Shown here in pieces: positions 53,398-62,230 of a stretch of DNA of 64,000 nucleotides (the first letter of the stretch is position 1; each line of letters starts with the position of its first letter). This DNA comes from Pseudobdellovibrionaceae bacterium (lineage in GTDB: Bacteria; Bdellovibrionota; Bdellovibrionia; Bdellovibrionales; UBA1609). The DNA lies in the NCBI GenBank assembly GCA_020635055.1, contig JACKAN010000013.1:42207-106206 (forward strand), given 5' to 3'. The notes under the pieces were generated by a model. The model did no database searches, was not told where the DNA came from, and saw nothing but the letters and a program-made list of their open reading frames with translations. Both the position numbers and the translations under genes were made by a program.

Positions 53398-54065
53398 CTT
53401 CTAATTAATAAAAATCCGAAAATTAGTAAGAGCCCAATACCAATGTAAATCATCAGGTGCATGTTTAAGCCCAGTAAGGGCCTTTTTTCTTTTTGCTGGT
53501 TTTCTCCTATAAAGGGAGCTGTGGGAGTGGGGACAGGTCTAGGTTCATTTGCAGCGGAAGCTCTTTGTGTTGCAATGTTATCAACTAAACTAATATTTTT
53601 TATAATTTCATTCATCTGGTGAATATATTTGTTGTAGCGACTTTGATGAAAGGTAAGTTCAACACTTATAGCAATGTCTCCGTTAACCGTAACTAAATAC
53701 TCAGTGAAGTAATTTGCTGATTTAGAGTTGAGGTGCAAAGCTCTTACCCAAGGATGATCTTGGATTTTAATTTTTTGTGCAGAGTACACAGTAGATAGTC
53801 CACTTTTCCCAGCAGAACTAGTCATAGTCAGTGGACGACGCAAACTTTCAAAAAAAGATTGATTGTTGTCACCACGTCCAGAGAGTTTTGCCTTAATAAC
53901 AAGTAATGATTCTTTACGCTCTAAGGGGTTTTGGCTACGGCAAACATATTCTGCATGCAGCCTTTCGCATGTCCAGTCTTTTGGCTCTTGAATTTTGATA
54001 AAGCTAGTTTCTAAAGCTGTTGCTGGATAAATTAAGCTAAAAAAGATCCATAAGTGCAAAAACAT
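53394..54065 (-). CDS. Exported protein with C-terminal membrane anchor (paralogue 1)
   Basis: The 223-residue protein has a signal peptide (about 1-18), a globular part with a Cys pair (W-T-C-E-R and Y-V-C-R), I-Q-D-H-P-W-V-R-A-L-H near 100 and N-Y-F-T-E-Y-L-V, a Pro/Thr linker (P-R-P-V-P-T-P-T-A-P) and a C-terminal membrane helix followed by R-R. The same order occurs in the next gene, so they are tandem duplicates. No family was recognised. It probably stands on the periplasmic face of the inner membrane. Confidence 0.7.
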   Translation of the reverse strand: MFLHLWIFFSLIYPATALETSFIKIQEPKDWTCERLHAEYVCRSQNPLERKESLLVIKAKLSGRGDNNQSFFESLRRPLTMTSSAGKSGLSTVYSAQKIKIQDHPWVRALHLNSKSANYFTEYLVTVNGDIAISVELTFHQSRYNKYIHQMNEIIKNISLVDNIATQRASAANEPRPVPTPTAPFIGENQQKEKRPLLGLNMHLMIYIGIGLLLIFGFLLIRR

Positions 54066-54071
54066 TAGGCA

Positions 54072-54797
54072 TTAACCTTTTTTACGTTTTCTAATTAAGT
54101 AAAATCCAATGGCCGCTAATAACAATGCTAAAGCCACAACTTTTTGTTGAGATTCTGAAAAACCCGATACATTTTCTTCTGGAAAAGGATTTGCATCCAT
54201 AGGTAAGTTAGAAGATCCACCACCGCCAAATATTTCTTGATTACTAGTATTGGAATTTCCAGAATTGGGGCCTTTGGCTAATCCCATTTGATGTGGAATC
54301 ACACGTAAGCTCTGAATGGCCTTATAAAAATCAGCTGAATATTTTGTGTAATGTTGTTTATGTCCACTAAAAGTTATTAAAACAGCAATGCTATCTTTCG
54401 TTGTTGCTAAATAACGAGAATAGTAATTTTCTACTTCGCTATTAATATGAAGCCCATCCACCCAGGGGTGACCATTAATTTGTACCTGCTTAACAGCATA
54501 TACATGAGATATCAATTGTTTGCCTTGTTTAGATGTTAATGGTTTTTTCTGCTTAAGGTAGTCTTCGTATTGCCTAAGACTGTCTGTGGGCCCTTTTTCT
54601 TTAGCTGTTAAAATAATAATTGCCTCTTTAGAGCGCTGACTGTACTTGCTTACACAAACCCATTCTGTACCCTCTATCTTGCACTGCCAATTGGGTGGCA
54701 ATTCGAAGCTCATATATGCATTTCTAAAAAGTTCTGAATGAGCCAGAGCCGGCAGAAAAACAATAGTCAGGAATAAGTTTAAAATATGAGTGCGCAT
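54072..54797 (-). CDS. Exported protein with C-terminal membrane anchor (paralogue 2)
   Basis: The 241-residue protein starts at ATG 54797, chosen because GGAGAG stands about eight bases upstream and a clean signal peptide follows (cut after A-H-S). The body repeats the neighbour's pattern: W-Q-C-K-I, W-V-C-V, I-N-G-H-P-W-V-D-G-L-H and N-Y-Y-S-R-Y-L-A. A Gly/Ser/Asn linker precedes a C-terminal helix and R-K-R-K-K-G, a tail that resembles bacterial C-terminal sorting signals. It ends six bases before paralogue 1 begins. Confidence 0.7.
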   Translation of the reverse strand: MRTHILNLFLTIVFLPALAHSELFRNAYMSFELPPNWQCKIEGTEWVCVSKYSQRSKEAIIILTAKEKGPTDSLRQYEDYLKQKKPLTSKQGKQLISHVYAVKQVQINGHPWVDGLHINSEVENYYSRYLATTKDSIAVLITFSGHKQHYTKYSADFYKAIQSLRVIPHQMGLAKGPNSGNSNTSNQEIFGGGGSSNLPMDANPFPEENVSGFSESQQKVVALALLLAAIGFYLIRKRKKG

Positions 54798-54897
54798 ACA
54801 AGAGCTCTCCAGTAGTGATCTCATTATGATATATTTTAACTTATTACAGTGATAATTATGAGGTAAATTTCATTTCAGTATCATTTTGAAACAAGTT

Positions 54898-56646
54898 TTA
54901 CCGACGTAAGTCTTGACTGCGCTTCAATAACTCAAGGCTTAAATGAATGGCTTCTTGAGCATTTAAGATTCGGCCAGAAAGCACTTTCTCTTTGAGTTCA
55001 TCTATTTCAGTTCCAGTAGTCATTAAAATGTTTTTTATCTCCTTAATGGATAATAATGGGTTGATTTCCCAAAGTAAGGAAACTACACCAGCGACGATGG
55101 GACTGGCCATAGATGTTCCTGAAAGTCCTTTGAAATCAATGCCCGCCGGATTTTTTAAAAAAGTAGAGTAAATCAGATGTTCATCGTCACCACCTAGAGC
55201 AACAAGGTCGACACTCATTTTCCCATAATTGGAATGAGGAGATAAAATATGATTTTCAGAATAAGCAGCTACAGAGATGATATTGTCATTGGGCAGTGAA
55301 GATGGGTAATTGGGAGCTTTATCTGTATTTACGGGGAGACCTAAAAATAAATCTCCATTGCCCGCAGCAGCAACGACTATAACACCCATGGATTCCGCGT
55401 AATCAATAGCTGCAATCAAATGTGGGTGGGGAGTGCCATAGTTTCCCAGGGAAATATTAATGATTTTTGCCCCCCGGTCTACGGCGTAGTAAATTCCACC
55501 AACTAAGCTTCCGGTATCACCACCAGAGGGTGACATGGCTTTAACAACAAGTATTTTGGCTTCTTTAGCGATGCCAAAAATATTAGAGGCCGCAAGTCCA
55601 GCAACATGACTGCCATGACCATGATCATCAAAAGGGAAGGGGTCATTATTTACTAAATCATATCCAAGGTGATCATCAACAAACCCATTGTTGTCATCAT
55701 CAATTCCATTTCCTGGAATTTCGTTTTTATTAATTAAAATATTATTTTTAAGGGCATAATGATTATAATTTACTCCGCTATCTATTATTGCAATAACTTG
55801 ACCCTTGCCAGTGGCTGAGTTCCACAATTGAGTGACTTGTAATTGTTGTAAGTGATGGAACAACTTCAAATCAGACTCTAATTGCATAGAATTAAATAAG
55901 TCAGATTCCGTTGGAGGAATAAAATCTTCGTTGGATGTAATGTTAAAATTCTTTACAGTAATGTTACATAGGTTTTTTTCATCTTGAACTAAAAGTGAAA
56001 CCACATAACTGCCAAGGGCATCTGGTTTGTAATTGATTTCTGGCCCATACAAAAACTCTATTTTTTTAAGTGAACCTTCCGGAGGTTGAATCACCCATGC
56101 TGAACGCAGGACCGTATTGGATGACTTTGGAGAAGAAGAGGCGAAGGAATTGATTTGTAAACCTTCTTTAAGTTCTAAGATTTTATTTTGTTTTTCATTA
56201 ACATCGGATCTTTGAATAACAGCTTTTGGACTTTCCTCGCCCTGGAGGCAATCCTTCGGATTTGCCAAATTTAAAGGTTTTGATTTTCCTTCTTCCGCAT
56301 AGAATTTTTCAGAGTAAAAATTGTTCTCTTTTTTGGTATCAACATATAAGGGCTTAAAGAATTCGTTTTTAGTAATTTGTGCCTGAGGCAATTGTGTTTT
56401 TAAATTGGAACCATCAACTCCATAAACTTCAAATAATTGGTGGGCAGAATTGATGACTCTAAATTTTAATTTAGGATAAGTGTCAGATATTTTATGAATT
56501 TCGTCTAGTGAAACTCCTGATACTAACCAACCCACTTCTTCCTTTGATGAAGGGGCTGATTGAACAATTTTTTGTGAAGAGACCATGGGTTTTTGGTTAC
56601 AACCCAATAATGACAAAGCTAAAAAAGTTAAAAAAACTCTATTCAA
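54898..56646 (-). CDS. Subtilisin-like serine protease, lipoprotein
   Basis: The 582-residue protein starts at TTG 56646, with GAGG about seven bases upstream, giving a short signal that ends L-S-L-L-G-C (a classical lipobox). An N-terminal region of about 250 residues, probably a prodomain, precedes the S8 domain: D289 (A-I-I-D-S-G), H344 (H-G-H-G-S-H) and S512 (G-T-S-M-A-S-P). A D-D-D-N-N-G-F-V-D-D loop near 317 probably binds calcium. It is anchored to a membrane and may act on envelope or prey proteins; that last point is inference. Confidence 0.92.
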   Translation of the reverse strand: MNRVFLTFLALSLLGCNQKPMVSSQKIVQSAPSSKEEVGWLVSGVSLDEIHKISDTYPKLKFRVINSAHQLFEVYGVDGSNLKTQLPQAQITKNEFFKPLYVDTKKENNFYSEKFYAEEGKSKPLNLANPKDCLQGEESPKAVIQRSDVNEKQNKILELKEGLQINSFASSSPKSSNTVLRSAWVIQPPEGSLKKIEFLYGPEINYKPDALGSYVVSLLVQDEKNLCNITVKNFNITSNEDFIPPTESDLFNSMQLESDLKLFHHLQQLQVTQLWNSATGKGQVIAIIDSGVNYNHYALKNNILINKNEIPGNGIDDDNNGFVDDHLGYDLVNNDPFPFDDHGHGSHVAGLAASNIFGIAKEAKILVVKAMSPSGGDTGSLVGGIYYAVDRGAKIINISLGNYGTPHPHLIAAIDYAESMGVIVVAAAGNGDLFLGLPVNTDKAPNYPSSLPNDNIISVAAYSENHILSPHSNYGKMSVDLVALGGDDEHLIYSTFLKNPAGIDFKGLSGTSMASPIVAGVVSLLWEINPLLSIKEIKNILMTTGTEIDELKEKVLSGRILNAQEAIHLSLELLKRSQDLRR

Positions 56647-56881
56647 TGTCCCCCCTCGATAAACCCAGGAACATAGTCTAAGATAAATATAGTTTCTACA
56701 ATTTATAGTAATTATTATTATGTATAAAAATTGTTTATATATATTTAAAAACACAGTGAAATCATATAGATACTATTGTATGCCGTAAGTTATCTATACA
56801 ACTTTCAACAAATTATGGAATAATTTTCAATAACACAAGGCATAAGCTTCTAGTAATTTAGAAAATGTGTATATTGTGCTG

Positions 56882-57787
56882 ATGAATCTTCAACAACTCA
56901 CTACATTTTGCACGGTTTTAAACGAAGGTAGCATGACGGCTGCCGCGGATAAACTTTATTTAACTCAACCAGCAGTCAGTCAACAAATACGCAGTTTAGA
57001 GGAAGAGCTCAATGCTGCTCTTTTAGTTAGGGGTGTTCGTCAAGTAAAGCCGACTATGCAAGGTCAATTACTTTACGATTATGCCAAGCGCATTCTTCAC
57101 CTTACACAGCAAGCAGAAGTGGCGATTCAAACAATTTCACAAGAGGTTTCTGGTGATCTCACTATTGCCACAGAAAACTCAATAGGTTTGTATTTAATTA
57201 GCCCCATCATAGGTATGTTTTTAAAACACAATACAAATTTAAAAATTAAGCTTACTTATGGTTACTACGAAGAAGTTATCGATCTTATGAAAAATGGATT
57301 GGTAGACTTAACTGTTCTTCCAGAGCTTGAAAACAACACTAGTCCAGAGTTAAGGGGATTTGAAAGTCGTTTCTTAATGAAGGATCAAATGATTCTTGTA
57401 GGTTCTGGCAAAGATAGTTCTATGCCTTTGAAAATTGATTTAAAAGATATCAATATTAAACCCGTGATCTTTTACTCTAAAATGTACACTCCCTTTAAAA
57501 CTCTACTTAACAATAAATTGAGCAGCAAAAGTACTGAGATTGTACCCACATTTGAATCAGACAATGTGGGCACTTTAAAGCGAGTTATAGAAACTGGATT
57601 GGGTTGGGGTTTTATGCCTGAACACAGTATAAGAAAGCAATTACGATCAGGAAGGTTAACTCAAGTCCAAGTTGATGACCTTCACTATTCAACCAATGTG
57701 ACTATGTATTACAGAGGAAAGCCAGAATTTCAAAAAATGGCAGATGTTTTTTATAGAGCTATTTTACAGCAGGCGCTTAATAAATAA
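56882..57787 (+). CDS. LysR-family transcriptional regulator
   Basis: The 301-residue regulator has the LysR winged helix at 1-60 (F-C-T-V-L-N-E-G-S-M-T-A-A-A-D-K-L then T-Q-P-A-V-S-Q-Q-I-R-S-L-E-E-E-L) and a type 2 periplasmic-binding-protein effector domain from about 90. ATG at 56882 matches the family start. TATATT (56870-56875) ends six bases before it and no Shine-Dalgarno site is seen, so the transcript may be leaderless. It is divergent from the subtilisin gene, a possible target, as LysR proteins often regulate the divergent neighbour. Confidence 0.9.
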   Translation: MNLQQLTTFCTVLNEGSMTAAADKLYLTQPAVSQQIRSLEEELNAALLVRGVRQVKPTMQGQLLYDYAKRILHLTQQAEVAIQTISQEVSGDLTIATENSIGLYLISPIIGMFLKHNTNLKIKLTYGYYEEVIDLMKNGLVDLTVLPELENNTSPELRGFESRFLMKDQMILVGSGKDSSMPLKIDLKDINIKPVIFYSKMYTPFKTLLNNKLSSKSTEIVPTFESDNVGTLKRVIETGLGWGFMPEHSIRKQLRSGRLTQVQVDDLHYSTNVTMYYRGKPEFQKMADVFYRAILQQALNK

Positions 57788-57791
57788 AAAA

Positions 57792-58634
57792 TTATTGTAT
57801 AACTCCATAGGGGATTCCGCTTCTTGAAGCAACAACACGAATAATTTCGGCGGCAGTTTCCTCTAAGGCCCTATCGGTGACATTAAAAACAGGCCACTTT
57901 CTGTTTTGTTTAAATAAATTTATGGCATAGTCAATTTCCTGACTGATATGGTTCAAACTTGCGTATTCTCCGCCAGGGTCTTGTCCAAATTTTTCTAATC
58001 GCTTTCTACGGATTCTGTGTAAACTGTCATTATCAATAATTAAACCCACTACTTTTTTGGGGTCGACTTTAAATACTTCTTCGGGGAGAGGCTGATTAAG
58101 TACTAAGGGGATGTTGGCCACTTTCCAGCCTTTATGTGAGAGAAATATGGATAGTGGAGTTTTGCTGGTTCGACTTATGCCAACTAAAATAATATCGGCC
58201 AAATCTAAATCTGTGAGAAGCTTTCCATCATCATGCTTTACAGTGTATTCAATGGCCTCAATCCGTTTGAAATATCTTTCATCTACAGAGCGTAGAAGCC
58301 CCGCTGTTTTTATTGCCCCTTGTGCGCCGAGGTAATTGTTGAGTTCACTAAGAAGTGGACCTAATAAATCGACACTTTGTATATTCTTGTTAGCACAAGA
58401 CTCCAAAATTTTATCGCGCAAACTTTCACTTACCACTGTATGAACAATCATGCCTTGGTTTTCAAAGACTTGATCAACAACGGACTCGACTTGCTCTTCT
58501 GTTCGAACATTTTTACAACGCATTATATTTACATTTTTATCTGCATATTGAACAAGAGCTGCGCGGATCATTGTGGAGGCTGTCTCTCCGGTTCCGTCAG
58601 AAATGATATATATCATTTTGTCTTCGTGTTTCAT
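57792..58634 (-). CDS. PEP synthase / PPDK regulatory protein (kinase-pyrophosphorylase)
   Basis: The 280-residue DUF299 protein reversibly phosphorylates PEP synthase or pyruvate phosphate dikinase. I-S-D-G-T-G-E-T-A is at 10-18, the P-loop G-I-S-R-T-S-K-T-P lies near 153, and N-V-T-D-R-A-L-E-E-T-A-A near 252. The target enzyme is not in this window, so PPDK or PEPS cannot be chosen. The gene follows the hypothetical gene by two bases and ends the nrdR-nusB series. Confidence 0.92.
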   Translation of the reverse strand: MKHEDKMIYIISDGTGETASTMIRAALVQYADKNVNIMRCKNVRTEEQVESVVDQVFENQGMIVHTVVSESLRDKILESCANKNIQSVDLLGPLLSELNNYLGAQGAIKTAGLLRSVDERYFKRIEAIEYTVKHDDGKLLTDLDLADIILVGISRTSKTPLSIFLSHKGWKVANIPLVLNQPLPEEVFKVDPKKVVGLIIDNDSLHRIRRKRLEKFGQDPGGEYASLNHISQEIDYAINLFKQNRKWPVFNVTDRALEETAAEIIRVVASRSGIPYGVIQ

Positions 58635-58636
58635 AA

Positions 58637-59134
58637 TTAGCTTTGTTGTTGTTTTTGGCTGGGAACAAGAGTGATTTCTGTAATAGAATTTCTATCAGGC
58701 CAATATATTGAAAATTCATTAATGGGAAAATCATTAGGTAAAAAAATTCTAAGATTTGGCTTAAGCAAATTCAACCAGACTTGATAAATACTATCTATCC
58801 AATCTTTTAAGTTATCTCTTAAGGGCACAATGACTAACATTTTAGTAGGCAGGCGGCCGCCACAAGATATCATTAATAAATCTGATTTTTGTTTGAATTC
58901 CAGTGGTTGTATTTCATAATCAAGCAGGTTTTTGCTGAATTCGGGTGAGATTTTGTTGGGTATATGTTCCATGGCTTTTGAAATTTGAAAATTCAAATAC
59001 CAATCCAGTTTTTTGCTCCACTCTGAAGAGTCGCCATTTGGAACCACCCATAAATTGGAACCTGGTCCAAGGGCTCCCGTTCTGAATAAGGATTGAGGTC
59101 CTTTTTGTTGTGTGAAAGTTTCTTTTGTCGTCAA
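58637..59134 (-). CDS. Unknown soluble protein between nusB and the PPDK/PEPS regulator
   Basis: The 165-residue product has no signal peptide and no recognised family. It is rich in Trp, Pro and Leu (W-V-V-P-N-G, L-N-L-L-K-P-N-L-R-I-F-L-P) with a possible alpha/beta fold. TTG follows AAGG at six bases, three bases after the nusB stop. Tight packing in the operon suggests a housekeeping role. Confidence 0.75.
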   Translation of the reverse strand: MTTKETFTQQKGPQSLFRTGALGPGSNLWVVPNGDSSEWSKKLDWYLNFQISKAMEHIPNKISPEFSKNLLDYEIQPLEFKQKSDLLMISCGGRLPTKMLVIVPLRDNLKDWIDSIYQVWLNLLKPNLRIFLPNDFPINEFSIYWPDRNSITEITLVPSQKQQQS

Positions 59135-59137
59135 TCT

Positions 59138-59560
59138 TTACCTTTTTATTGCTTGATCTAAAATGCCATTAACAAAACTTGAAGAGTCATTGGAGCCATA
59201 CTTCTTAGCAATTTCTATGGCTTCGTTTATAACCACTCCGTGTGGGATATCATTAAAGTAATTTAATTCCACAAGCGCTAAACGAAGAATATTCTTATCT
59301 ACATTAGCCATTCTATCAATAGTCCAATTTTTACTTAGGTCCTTTAATTGAGTGTCAATTTCTTTTTTATGACTATCAAAGGCTTCAGCAATGTTTTCCG
59401 CATACTCATAGACATTAGATTCAATACCAAAAAGAGATTTTAAATTGTTAAGTGAATCAATTAATTTTAAACTATTAATGAACTCCAGTTGAAAAAGGGC
59501 TTGAAGCACCAGTTCTCTAGATTTTCTTCGAATGGGAAAGTGATTTTTATCTGAACTCAT
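59138..59560 (-). CDS. nusB: Transcription antitermination factor NusB
   Basis: The 140-residue all-helical protein has R-R-K-S-R-E-L-V-L-Q-A-L-F-Q near the start, the V-D-K-N-I-L-R-L-A-L-V-E-L block near 95 and V-V-I-N-E-A-I-E-I-A-K-K-Y-G near 112. NusB with NusE binds boxA and supports rRNA transcription. Its ATG overlaps the nrdR stop (ATGA); the upstream bases are GC-rich without a Shine-Dalgarno site, so translation is probably coupled. Confidence 0.93.
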   Translation of the reverse strand: MSSDKNHFPIRRKSRELVLQALFQLEFINSLKLIDSLNNLKSLFGIESNVYEYAENIAEAFDSHKKEIDTQLKDLSKNWTIDRMANVDKNILRLALVELNYFNDIPHGVVINEAIEIAKKYGSNDSSSFVNGILDQAIKR

Positions 59561-60018
59561 ACTGTTGGGCCCGGGGGGACATCAGATTCCAAAGTTTTTA
59601 CAAACTCTTGGATATCTTTAAAGGTTTTATAAACACTTGCGAATCTTACATAGGCTACATCATCTATGCGACGAAGCTCTTCCATGACCCAGTGTCCAAT
59701 TTGCATGTAACTCATTTCATTATCCTGATACTCTAAAGCTTTGTGACAGATGCGATCAACAATACCTTCAATAGTCGGAAGAGACACGTCTCTTTTCATA
59801 CAAGCCAATTGAAGGCCTCTTCGCAACTTATCTTTATCAAAGGGTTCGCGTCGGCCATCTTTTTTAATCACATGGGGAAAACATTTTAATATAATTTCTA
59901 AAGTGGTAAACCGGGACTTACAATCTAAACACTCACGCCGCCGCCGAATACCACCGTCTTTTTGTACACGGGTATCTAAAACTCTATTGTTTTCACATTC
60001 ACAAAACGGACACTTCAT
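59557..60018 (-). CDS. nrdR: Transcriptional repressor NrdR
   Basis: The 153-residue regulator has an N-terminal zinc ribbon (C3, C6, C30, C33) with the L-D-T-R and R-R-R-R-E-C motifs, then an ATP-cone domain (V-I-K-K-D-G-R-R-E-P-F-D near 50). NrdR represses ribonucleotide reductase genes when bound to dATP. The nrdR-nusB pairing is common. No clear NrdR box pair was seen in the window. Confidence 0.95.
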   Translation of the reverse strand: MKCPFCECENNRVLDTRVQKDGGIRRRRECLDCKSRFTTLEIILKCFPHVIKKDGRREPFDKDKLRRGLQLACMKRDVSLPTIEGIVDRICHKALEYQDNEMSYMQIGHWVMEELRRIDDVAYVRFASVYKTFKDIQEFVKTLESDVPPGPTV

Positions 60019-60182
60019 ACTAGGAAAAATTTTTAGGCTATAAATGCAAAAGGGTCAAGAAAGCAACTTCAGTACTTGATGATTTGATTTGAGTGTGGCA
60101 AAAACAGTAATGCACCGTACCTTTCACCATTACTTAATAGGATAGACTGTCTACAAATTTTTGACAGTTTCTAGGATGAGCT

Positions 60183-60824
60183 ATGAAATTTACTTTTATA
60201 TTGTTTTTTATCTACATTTTTGGATCCTGTGGCGTTCACCCCATTTTCGCAGAAGAGAGTCCTGCTCCTCCAACAGGCAAAAAAACAGCAGATAAGTTCT
60301 TTATAAAAAGGCAAGAGAGCAATGAAGATAGAAAAACCTCGGCTACAGGGGCTCCACGTTATTTGGCTATACAATTTGGCTTTTTTACCGATGAAGAAAC
60401 CTATAAATGGGGAAAGAGTAACAAAAATGATGTAGGAAAGCTGATTAGTGGAATTACATATCGTATAGGCGAGTGGACGGATTCAATGGATTTAGCTATT
60501 CGGGCGGATTTTGTTTCCTATGAAATTGATGATAAAAACCCTTTAAAGATAAGTTTGATGCCAATAGTGACTTTTCCTGATGCAAAGTCAGGATTCCCCT
60601 TATATTTTGGAGCTGGAGCTGGTTTAGGGGTGTTTTTTAAGCAAGCTAGAGATGAGTCGTCACTGTCTTTTGATTATCAAATTCTGGCGGGTGCTCGTTT
60701 TTTTAATATTATAAGTTCTATGGGTTTAATTTTTGAATTTGGTCTTAAGAACCAGCTTTTATTACTTTCTGATGGTCAGCACAATGGAGTTTATGGAACA
60801 TTGGGCGCTGTATTCACGTTTTAA
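60183..60824 (+). CDS. Exported protein, predicted small outer-membrane barrel
   Basis: The 213-residue product has a signal peptide (about 1-22, cut near F-A), a Lys/Pro-rich linker of 30 residues, then a run of amphipathic strands from about 55 to the C-terminal ...L-G-A-V-F-T-F, which ends in Phe as outer-membrane barrels do. AGGA precedes the ATG. An inverted repeat ACTGTC/GACAGT lies 15-37 bases upstream. Function unknown; it may be an OmpW/PagP-size barrel. Confidence 0.65.
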   Translation: MKFTFILFFIYIFGSCGVHPIFAEESPAPPTGKKTADKFFIKRQESNEDRKTSATGAPRYLAIQFGFFTDEETYKWGKSNKNDVGKLISGITYRIGEWTDSMDLAIRADFVSYEIDDKNPLKISLMPIVTFPDAKSGFPLYFGAGAGLGVFFKQARDESSLSFDYQILAGARFFNIISSMGLIFEFGLKNQLLLLSDGQHNGVYGTLGAVFTF

Positions 60825-60827
60825 TTT

Positions 60828-62048
60828 ATGGAAAAATTCATAAGATGGCCACAGATGGCGGCTATATTAGACATTCTCAAGCAAAGCTTCGAGCAAAATA
60901 AATACACTGATAAAATAATTGAGCTGCAATTTAAAAAAAACCGTCATTGGGGAGCTAATGACAGACGAGTCATTGCTGAGGGCTCCTATGATATGCTTCG
61001 GTGGTGGCGGCGTTTGCATTACTACTTAAATTGGGACTGGAACAGAGCTAAAAGCGAAGAAGACTATTGGCGATTAGGCTTACTATGGATGAAGTGGCGG
61101 GGATTTAAGGCACCCAATTGGGAGATTTCAGAGAAGATAAGTATTAATGATAATTTTGCAGAAAAAGATTTGATCATGAGTGATGCAGATCGCTTTTCTC
61201 TGCCTGATGAGCTTTTTGAGTTGGGGCAGTCAGAATTGGGAGCGAAGTGGTCATTATACCTAGAAAATCTCAATGAACAGGCCTCTGTTTTTTTGCGAAC
61301 AAACTTATTAAAGATCTCACCAATGGAATTACAAAAAAGACTTCTGGAGGAAGAGATAGAGGCTGAAATAGTCTCAGGCACAGAAGCTTTGAAGTTATTG
61401 GAAAGAAAAAATGTTTTTATTACGAAAGCATTTAAAGAGGGTAATTTTGAAGTCCAGGATTTAGGCTCACAAGAAATATCTAAATTTGTAGACGCTAAGC
61501 CTGGAGAGCGCATCATAGATGCCTGTGCCGGGGCTGGGGGTAAGAGTTTACATTTAGCAAGCTTAATGAAAAACAAAGGAAAGATAATATCTTTGGATAT
61601 TCACGAGTGGAAATTAAAAGAATTGCGAAAGCGCGCAAGACGAGATGGCGTTGATATCATTGAGTGTCGTCCTATTAACGACTTAAAGGTGATTAAAAGG
61701 CTATATGGAAAAGCCGACAAATTACTATTGGATGTTCCTTGTAGTGGTCTTGGAGTACTAAAAAGAAACCCCGACACGAAATGGAAACTGACACATCATA
61801 GAATAACTGAGTTACATAAGATTCAAGAAGAAATCTTAAATAATTACAGTCCTATGGTGCGAATGGGTGGTGAATTAATATACGCCACTTGCAGCCTATT
61901 GCCCTCAGAAAACGAAGCTGCTATTGATCGATTTCTCCTCTCGCAGAGCGGGAAATGGCAGTTGTTATCACAAAAAAATATAGAACCCAAAAGCCAAGGA
62001 AGTGATGGCTTTTTCATGGCAAAACTACTACGCACAACTATTGAGTAA
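60828..62048 (+). CDS. RsmB/NOL1-NOP2-Sun family RNA m5C methyltransferase
   Basis: The 406-residue enzyme has the SAM motif D-A-C-A-G-A-G-G-K-S near 229, D-V-P-C-S-G-L-G-V near 303 and Y-A-T-C-S-L-L-P-S-E-N near 360, with the two cysteines used for C5 methylation. The first 130 residues contain R-H-W-G-A-N-D-R-R, a remnant of the NusB-like region of RsmB. It probably methylates a cytosine in 16S rRNA. It starts three bases after the barrel gene. Confidence 0.88.
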   Translation: MEKFIRWPQMAAILDILKQSFEQNKYTDKIIELQFKKNRHWGANDRRVIAEGSYDMLRWWRRLHYYLNWDWNRAKSEEDYWRLGLLWMKWRGFKAPNWEISEKISINDNFAEKDLIMSDADRFSLPDELFELGQSELGAKWSLYLENLNEQASVFLRTNLLKISPMELQKRLLEEEIEAEIVSGTEALKLLERKNVFITKAFKEGNFEVQDLGSQEISKFVDAKPGERIIDACAGAGGKSLHLASLMKNKGKIISLDIHEWKLKELRKRARRDGVDIIECRPINDLKVIKRLYGKADKLLLDVPCSGLGVLKRNPDTKWKLTHHRITELHKIQEEILNNYSPMVRMGGELIYATCSLLPSENEAAIDRFLLSQSGKWQLLSQKNIEPKSQGSDGFFMAKLLRTTIE

Positions 62049-62049
62049 T

Positions 62050-62062
62050 ACTGTTACACAGT
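62050..62062 (+). terminator. Small hairpin after the RsmB-like gene
   Basis: ACTGT (62050-62054) pairs with ACAGT (62058-62062) around TAC. The stem is short and no T run follows, so terminator function is doubtful. Confidence 0.25.
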
Positions 62063-62069
62063 CTGAAAA

Positions 62070-62097
62070 GTGACAAAAGTTGTCATCATGTTATAAT
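62070..62097 (+). promoter_or_regulatory. Extended -10 promoter with an embedded operator-like palindrome
   Basis: GTGACA (62070-62075) and TATAAT (62092-62097) are separated by 16 bases, and TG at 62089-62090 makes an extended -10. The perfect inverted repeat TGACAA-AAG-TTGTCA (62071-62085) overlaps the -35 and spacer and could be a repressor site. The leader to the lytic transglycosylase start is about 125 bases. Confidence 0.6.
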
Positions 62098-62230
62098 TTA
62101 TTTATCTTGTATTCATCTACCACTGCGATTTTACTTACATTTTGACCTATCCATGAGTCTTTAAAAGTGGAACCTGTTTTGCTTTTAAGTCTGTAGGAGT
62201 TTGTTGGGACTCCCAAAATAGGAGGTCGTT

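Noticed and set aside
54798..54824. Nine-codon extension of paralogue 2
   Set aside because: The shorter start has GGAGAG upstream and gives a normal signal peptide.
56647..56754. Extension of the subtilisin-like protein
   Set aside because: The added residues put a second hydrophobic segment before the lipobox; TTG 56646 has a good ribosome-binding site and gives a standard lipoprotein signal.
60146..60168. Operator ACTGTC/GACAGT before the barrel gene
   Set aside because: Only six-base arms, 11 bases apart, without a promoter nearby; too weak to report as a site.
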